Source: MKSF01 sp037190225
Lineage (GTDB): Bacteria > Bacteroidota > Bacteroidia > Chitinophagales > Chitinophagaceae
Assembly: GCA_037190225.1 (NCBI GenBank)
Contig: JBBCJL010000018.1
Location: 1-64,000, forward strand
Direction of reading: 5' to 3'
Length of the DNA stretch: 64,000 nucleotides
Positions 61,853 to 64,000 of the stretch are shown in pieces. The position numbers and the translations under genes are program-made. The notes under the pieces were generated by a model. It saw only the letters and a list, made by a program, of their open reading frames with translations. It did not search any database and was not told the origin of the DNA. Within the stretch, counting starts at the first letter, position 1; the number at the start of each line of letters is the position of its first letter.

Positions 61853-62437
61853 ATGTCCAACATGATCGTCAGCATATATACGGAAATGACCCCTAACCCG
61901 GAAACGATGAAATTCGTGGCCAACAAATTGCTCTATCCCGGGAAGAGTATTGATTTTACAGAGCAGGACCAGACGGAACCTTCCCCGCTGGCGCAGGAAT
62001 TATTCGGCTTTCCCTTTGTGCGCGGCGTGTTTATCGCCAGTAACTTTGTGACCCTTACCAAAAGCCCCGAGGCGCTATGGGAAGAGATCATCCCAACGGT
62101 AAGACAATTCCTGAAAGCCTACCTGGAGGAAGGAAAGCAGGTCGTTATAGAAGAGCTGGTGCCTGAAAAGAAAGAGGATGAGATACTTATCAATGACAGC
62201 GATAAGGACGTGGTGACCCGTATCAAGGAAATGCTGGAAAACTATGTGAAGCCCGCAGTTGAAATGGACGGCGGCGCTATCAGCTTCCGCGGGTATGATG
62301 ACGGAGTGGTGAAGCTCATGTTACAGGGCAGCTGTTCCGGGTGCCCGTCTTCGATGGTGACCTTGAAATCGGGCATCGAAGGGATGATGAAACGGATGAT
62401 CCCGGAAGTAAAGGAAGTAGTGGCAGAGGCTGAATAA
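61853..62437 (+). CDS. NifU-like Fe-S carrier protein
   Basis: 194 aa. N-terminal Nfu_N domain (TEMTPNPETMKFVANKLL, LAQELFGFPFVRGVFIASNFVTLTK) and a C-terminal NifU domain with the CxxC site (GSCSGCPSSMVTLKSGIEGMM). Carries Fe-S clusters to apoproteins. Two-domain Nfu of this length is typical in Bacteroidota. Its promoter is divergent from the Met leader; a terminator follows. Confidence 0.95.
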   Translation: MSNMIVSIYTEMTPNPETMKFVANKLLYPGKSIDFTEQDQTEPSPLAQELFGFPFVRGVFIASNFVTLTKSPEALWEEIIPTVRQFLKAYLEEGKQVVIEELVPEKKEDEILINDSDKDVVTRIKEMLENYVKPAVEMDGGAISFRGYDDGVVKLMLQGSCSGCPSSMVTLKSGIEGMMKRMIPEVKEVVAEAE

Positions 62438-62469
62438 GTTTTTTTATTATTAAAATGGTATCATAACCC

Positions 62470-62500
62470 GGACGCAATGATTTTTCGTTGCGTCCTTTTT
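62470..62500 (+). terminator. Terminator of the NifU-like gene
   Basis: An 8-bp stem GGACGCAA/TTGCGTCC with a 10-nt loop, followed by five T. Confidence 0.8.
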
Positions 62501-62531
62501 ATATTAATATCAAAACAATATCCTGCAGGAC

Positions 62532-62562
62532 TTTGATGCAAAAGAATAAATGGATAATTTTG
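62532..62562 (+). promoter_or_regulatory. Promoter of the transketolase N-subunit gene
   Basis: TTTG (62532-62535), a 19-bp spacer and TAATTTTG (62555-62562), a complete match to the Bacteroidota consensus. The ATG follows at 62600. Confidence 0.75.
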
Positions 62563-62599
62563 CCCGTACTAATACTATAGCTCTCCAATTCTTCTACCA

Positions 62600-63445
62600 A
62601 TGGAACTACAACAATTAAAAAACATGGCCGTCCAGGTACGCAGGGACGTTGTGAAAATGGTACATGGTGTACAAAGCGGGCATCCCGGCGGCTCTCTGGG
62701 CTGTACGGACCTGCTCACCGCGCTTTATTTCAAGGTGATGAAGCACGACCCTGCCTTTAATATGGATGGTATAGGAGAAGATATTTTTTTCCTGTCGAAC
62801 GGTCATATTTCCCCGGTGTTTTACAGTGTGCTGGCCAGGAGCGGCTATTTCCCGGTAAGCGAGCTGTCTACCTTCAGGAAGCTGAATTCCCGCTTACAGG
62901 GACACCCTGCCACCCACGAGCACCTGCCCGGCGTGAGGATCGCTTCCGGTTCCCTGGGACAGGGTATGAGCGTGGCGGTCGGCGCGGCAAAAGCGAAAAA
63001 GCTGAATAACGACAGCCGTATCGTATATTCCCTTCACGGTGACGGAGAGTTGCAGGAAGGACAGAACTGGGAGGCTATCATGTTCGCCGCGCATCATAAG
63101 GTGGATAACCTGATCGCTACCATAGATGTCAACCGCCAGCAGATAGACGGTCCTACCGCCCAGGTAATGGATCTCGGTGACCTGAACGCCAAGTTCAGGG
63201 CTTTTGGCTGGGAGGTGCTGGAAATGGCGAACGGCAATGATATGGAGAATGTCCTGGATACCCTGGAGCTGGCCCGTTCTTTCGTAGGCAAAGGCAGGCC
63301 CATCTGTATCCTGATGCATACGGAAATGGGTTATGGCGTCTCCTTTATGCAGGGTACGCATGAATGGCACGGTATAGCCCCGAGCGATGCGCAGCTGGAA
63401 ACGGCCTTATCCGAGCTGATCCTGGAAGACGCGGCCGATTACTAA
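62600..63445 (+). CDS. Transketolase, N-terminal (TPP-binding) subunit
   Basis: 281 aa. Corresponds to the pyrophosphate-binding domain of transketolase: VHGVQSGHPGGSLGCTDLLTALYF, LSNGHISPVFYSVLA, HLPGVRIASGSLGQGMSVAVG, and the GDGE...N site HGDGELQEGQNWEAIMFA. It lacks the pyrimidine-binding and C-terminal domains, which in split transketolases come from a second gene. That gene usually follows, but here the next gene is an L,D-transpeptidase-like one, so the partner must be elsewhere. Pentose-phosphate pathway role inferred. Confidence 0.93.
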   Translation: MELQQLKNMAVQVRRDVVKMVHGVQSGHPGGSLGCTDLLTALYFKVMKHDPAFNMDGIGEDIFFLSNGHISPVFYSVLARSGYFPVSELSTFRKLNSRLQGHPATHEHLPGVRIASGSLGQGMSVAVGAAKAKKLNNDSRIVYSLHGDGELQEGQNWEAIMFAAHHKVDNLIATIDVNRQQIDGPTAQVMDLGDLNAKFRAFGWEVLEMANGNDMENVLDTLELARSFVGKGRPICILMHTEMGYGVSFMQGTHEWHGIAPSDAQLETALSELILEDAADY

Positions 63446-63472
63446 GCGCCACAACCTGTTATATTATTTATT

Positions 63473-63513
63473 AACGCATTTTTATATAAGCAGATATAAA
63501 AGTGCGTTTTTTT
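63473..63513 (+). terminator. Terminator of the transketolase N-subunit gene
   Basis: A 15-bp stem (AACGCATTTTTATAT with ATATAAAAGTGCGTT, one G-U pair) around loop AAGCAG, then T5-7. Confidence 0.85.
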
Positions 63514-63529
63514 GTGTTCAGATGCCTCA

Positions 63530-63537
63530 TAAATTTG
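63530..63537 (+). promoter_or_regulatory. Possible -7 element of the L,D-transpeptidase gene
   Basis: TAAATTTG matches TAnnTTTG, 51 bp before the ATG at 63589. A TTTG lies upstream at 63511 but with only a 15-bp spacer, so this is weak. Confidence 0.35.
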
Positions 63538-63588
63538 TTATCTTTACAGGTAGAGTCCAAATAATATATCACAATAGTTTCCTTATAA

Positions 63589-64000
63589 ATGAAGAGGTTT
63601 TTTTTATTTACCGTGCTTTGCTGCCTGGCAGTGACCGCAGCCGTAAGGGCGCAGGTCAATACGGACATTTCCGTATTCAAGGCTTACCAGATGAGCATGC
63701 CCAGGGTTTCCCAGGCTTTCAGCCAGTTCAATGATATTTTAAAGAAAGAATTTGAGCAGAAAGGGCTGGCGTACCCGCCTAAGGATATTTATCTCAGGTC
63801 TTTCAAAGCGCAGAATGAGCTGGAAGTGTGGGTGAAAAATCCCGGCGCCGATACTTTCAGCTTCTTCAAGCTATATAAGGTATGCGCGCTTTCGGGCTCT
63901 CTGGGTCCCAAAAGATGGGAAGGCGACCGGCAGGTACCGGAAGGTCTGTATTTCATCAATCATTTCAATCCAAAAAGCGACTTCCACCTGTCCATGCTGG
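63589..64000 (+). CDS. YafK-like L,D-transpeptidase-family protein, cut by window end
   Basis: 137 codons are visible from the ATG at 63589; the gene continues past the window. Signal peptide (FFLFTVLCCLAVTAAVRAQ). The segment GSLGPKRWEGDRQVPEGLYF followed by NHFNPKSDFHLSM is typical of YafK-type murein L,D-transpeptidase-fold proteins. The catalytic His/Cys region would lie beyond the end. Periplasmic peptidoglycan or cell-wall role by family; substrate unknown. Confidence 0.85.
   Translation, partial: MKRFFLFTVLCCLAVTAAVRAQVNTDISVFKAYQMSMPRVSQAFSQFNDILKKEFEQKGLAYPPKDIYLRSFKAQNELEVWVKNPGADTFSFFKLYKVCALSGSLGPKRWEGDRQVPEGLYFINHFNPKSDFHLSML

Noticed and set aside
1..64000. tRNA, rRNA, CRISPR arrays, prophage or transposase genes
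   Set aside because: Searched by eye for cloverleaf-like arms, regularly spaced short repeats and transposase or phage motifs on both strands; none found. Only the two MITE-like copies suggest mobility.

Overview
The window looks like ordinary chromosome from a Bacteroidota member, most likely order Chitinophagales. This placement is inference from several sequence features. There are two type IX secretion (T9SS) cargo proteins, one with a type B (CHU_C) and one with a type A C-terminal sorting domain. GldE is encoded in the characteristic mutY-ssb-gldE row. There is an outer-membrane barrel of the TonB-receptor family, MqnA of the futalosine menaquinone route, and a LemA/TPM cluster. Promoters repeatedly match the Bacteroidota form TTTG-N19-TAnnTTTG, and Shine-Dalgarno sequences are largely absent. 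No rRNA, tRNA, CRISPR array, prophage or transposase gene was seen.

Layout. 1-9.4 kb: a G-free intergenic tract, a GT-C-like membrane protein, a T9SS type B lectin/PKD protein, uvrA, ytxH, pyrH and a small secreted protein. 9.4-15 kb: valS, an XRE regulator with three operator-like palindromes upstream, a doubtful Cys-rich ORF and the isolated homocysteine-methyltransferase module of MetH. 15-24.6 kb: a T9SS type A protein, an outer-membrane barrel receptor, aspA and a topoisomerase III. 24.6-28.1 kb: a compact operon mqnA-DUF5522-ATL-hutI, then a porin-like protein. 28.3-36.5 kb: polA-mutY-ssb-gldE, a eukaryote-type citrate synthase and a lipoprotein preceded by a 199-bp inverted-repeat element. 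36.6-41 kb: a cysteine desulfurase and the 2TM-sanA-tatD-panB set. 40.8-48.5 kb: folP-nudix, miaB-DUF4260, a sigma-54 activator, rlmN and an RsuA/RluB pseudouridine synthase with a long repetitive tail at its N-terminus. 48.6-50.6 kb: TPM, TPM and LemA. 50.7-58.3 kb: a two-component system and a CzcCBA-type RND metal efflux operon. 58.5-61.7 kb: a second copy of the inverted-repeat element and a methionine-biosynthesis gene pair. 61.8-64 kb: a NifU-like protein, the transketolase N-terminal half and an L,D-transpeptidase-like gene cut by the window end.

The most interesting structure lies upstream of the transsulfuration pair (58799-61443, minus strand). A consensus promoter is followed by a 13-codon leader ORF with five Met codons, MKYMYPDMPVMMW. 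After it come a strand that can compete for pairing, a GC-rich terminator with seven U, and a second hairpin before the structural genes. This is the layout of ribosome-mediated transcription attenuation responding to charged tRNA-Met, where a SAM riboswitch or a repressor would be more usual. The downstream enzymes would make cystathionine and homocysteine, one of them a fungal-type cystathionine gamma-synthase, and the MetH module at 13.9 kb would methylate homocysteine.

Other non-coding signals: two 198-199-bp MITE-like elements with matching terminal inverted repeats, three TGTAAAATAC repeats 20-21 bp apart upstream of the XRE gene, three 11-bp-phased half-sites upstream of the metal-efflux promoter, and long near-perfect palindromic terminators at most convergent gene junctions.
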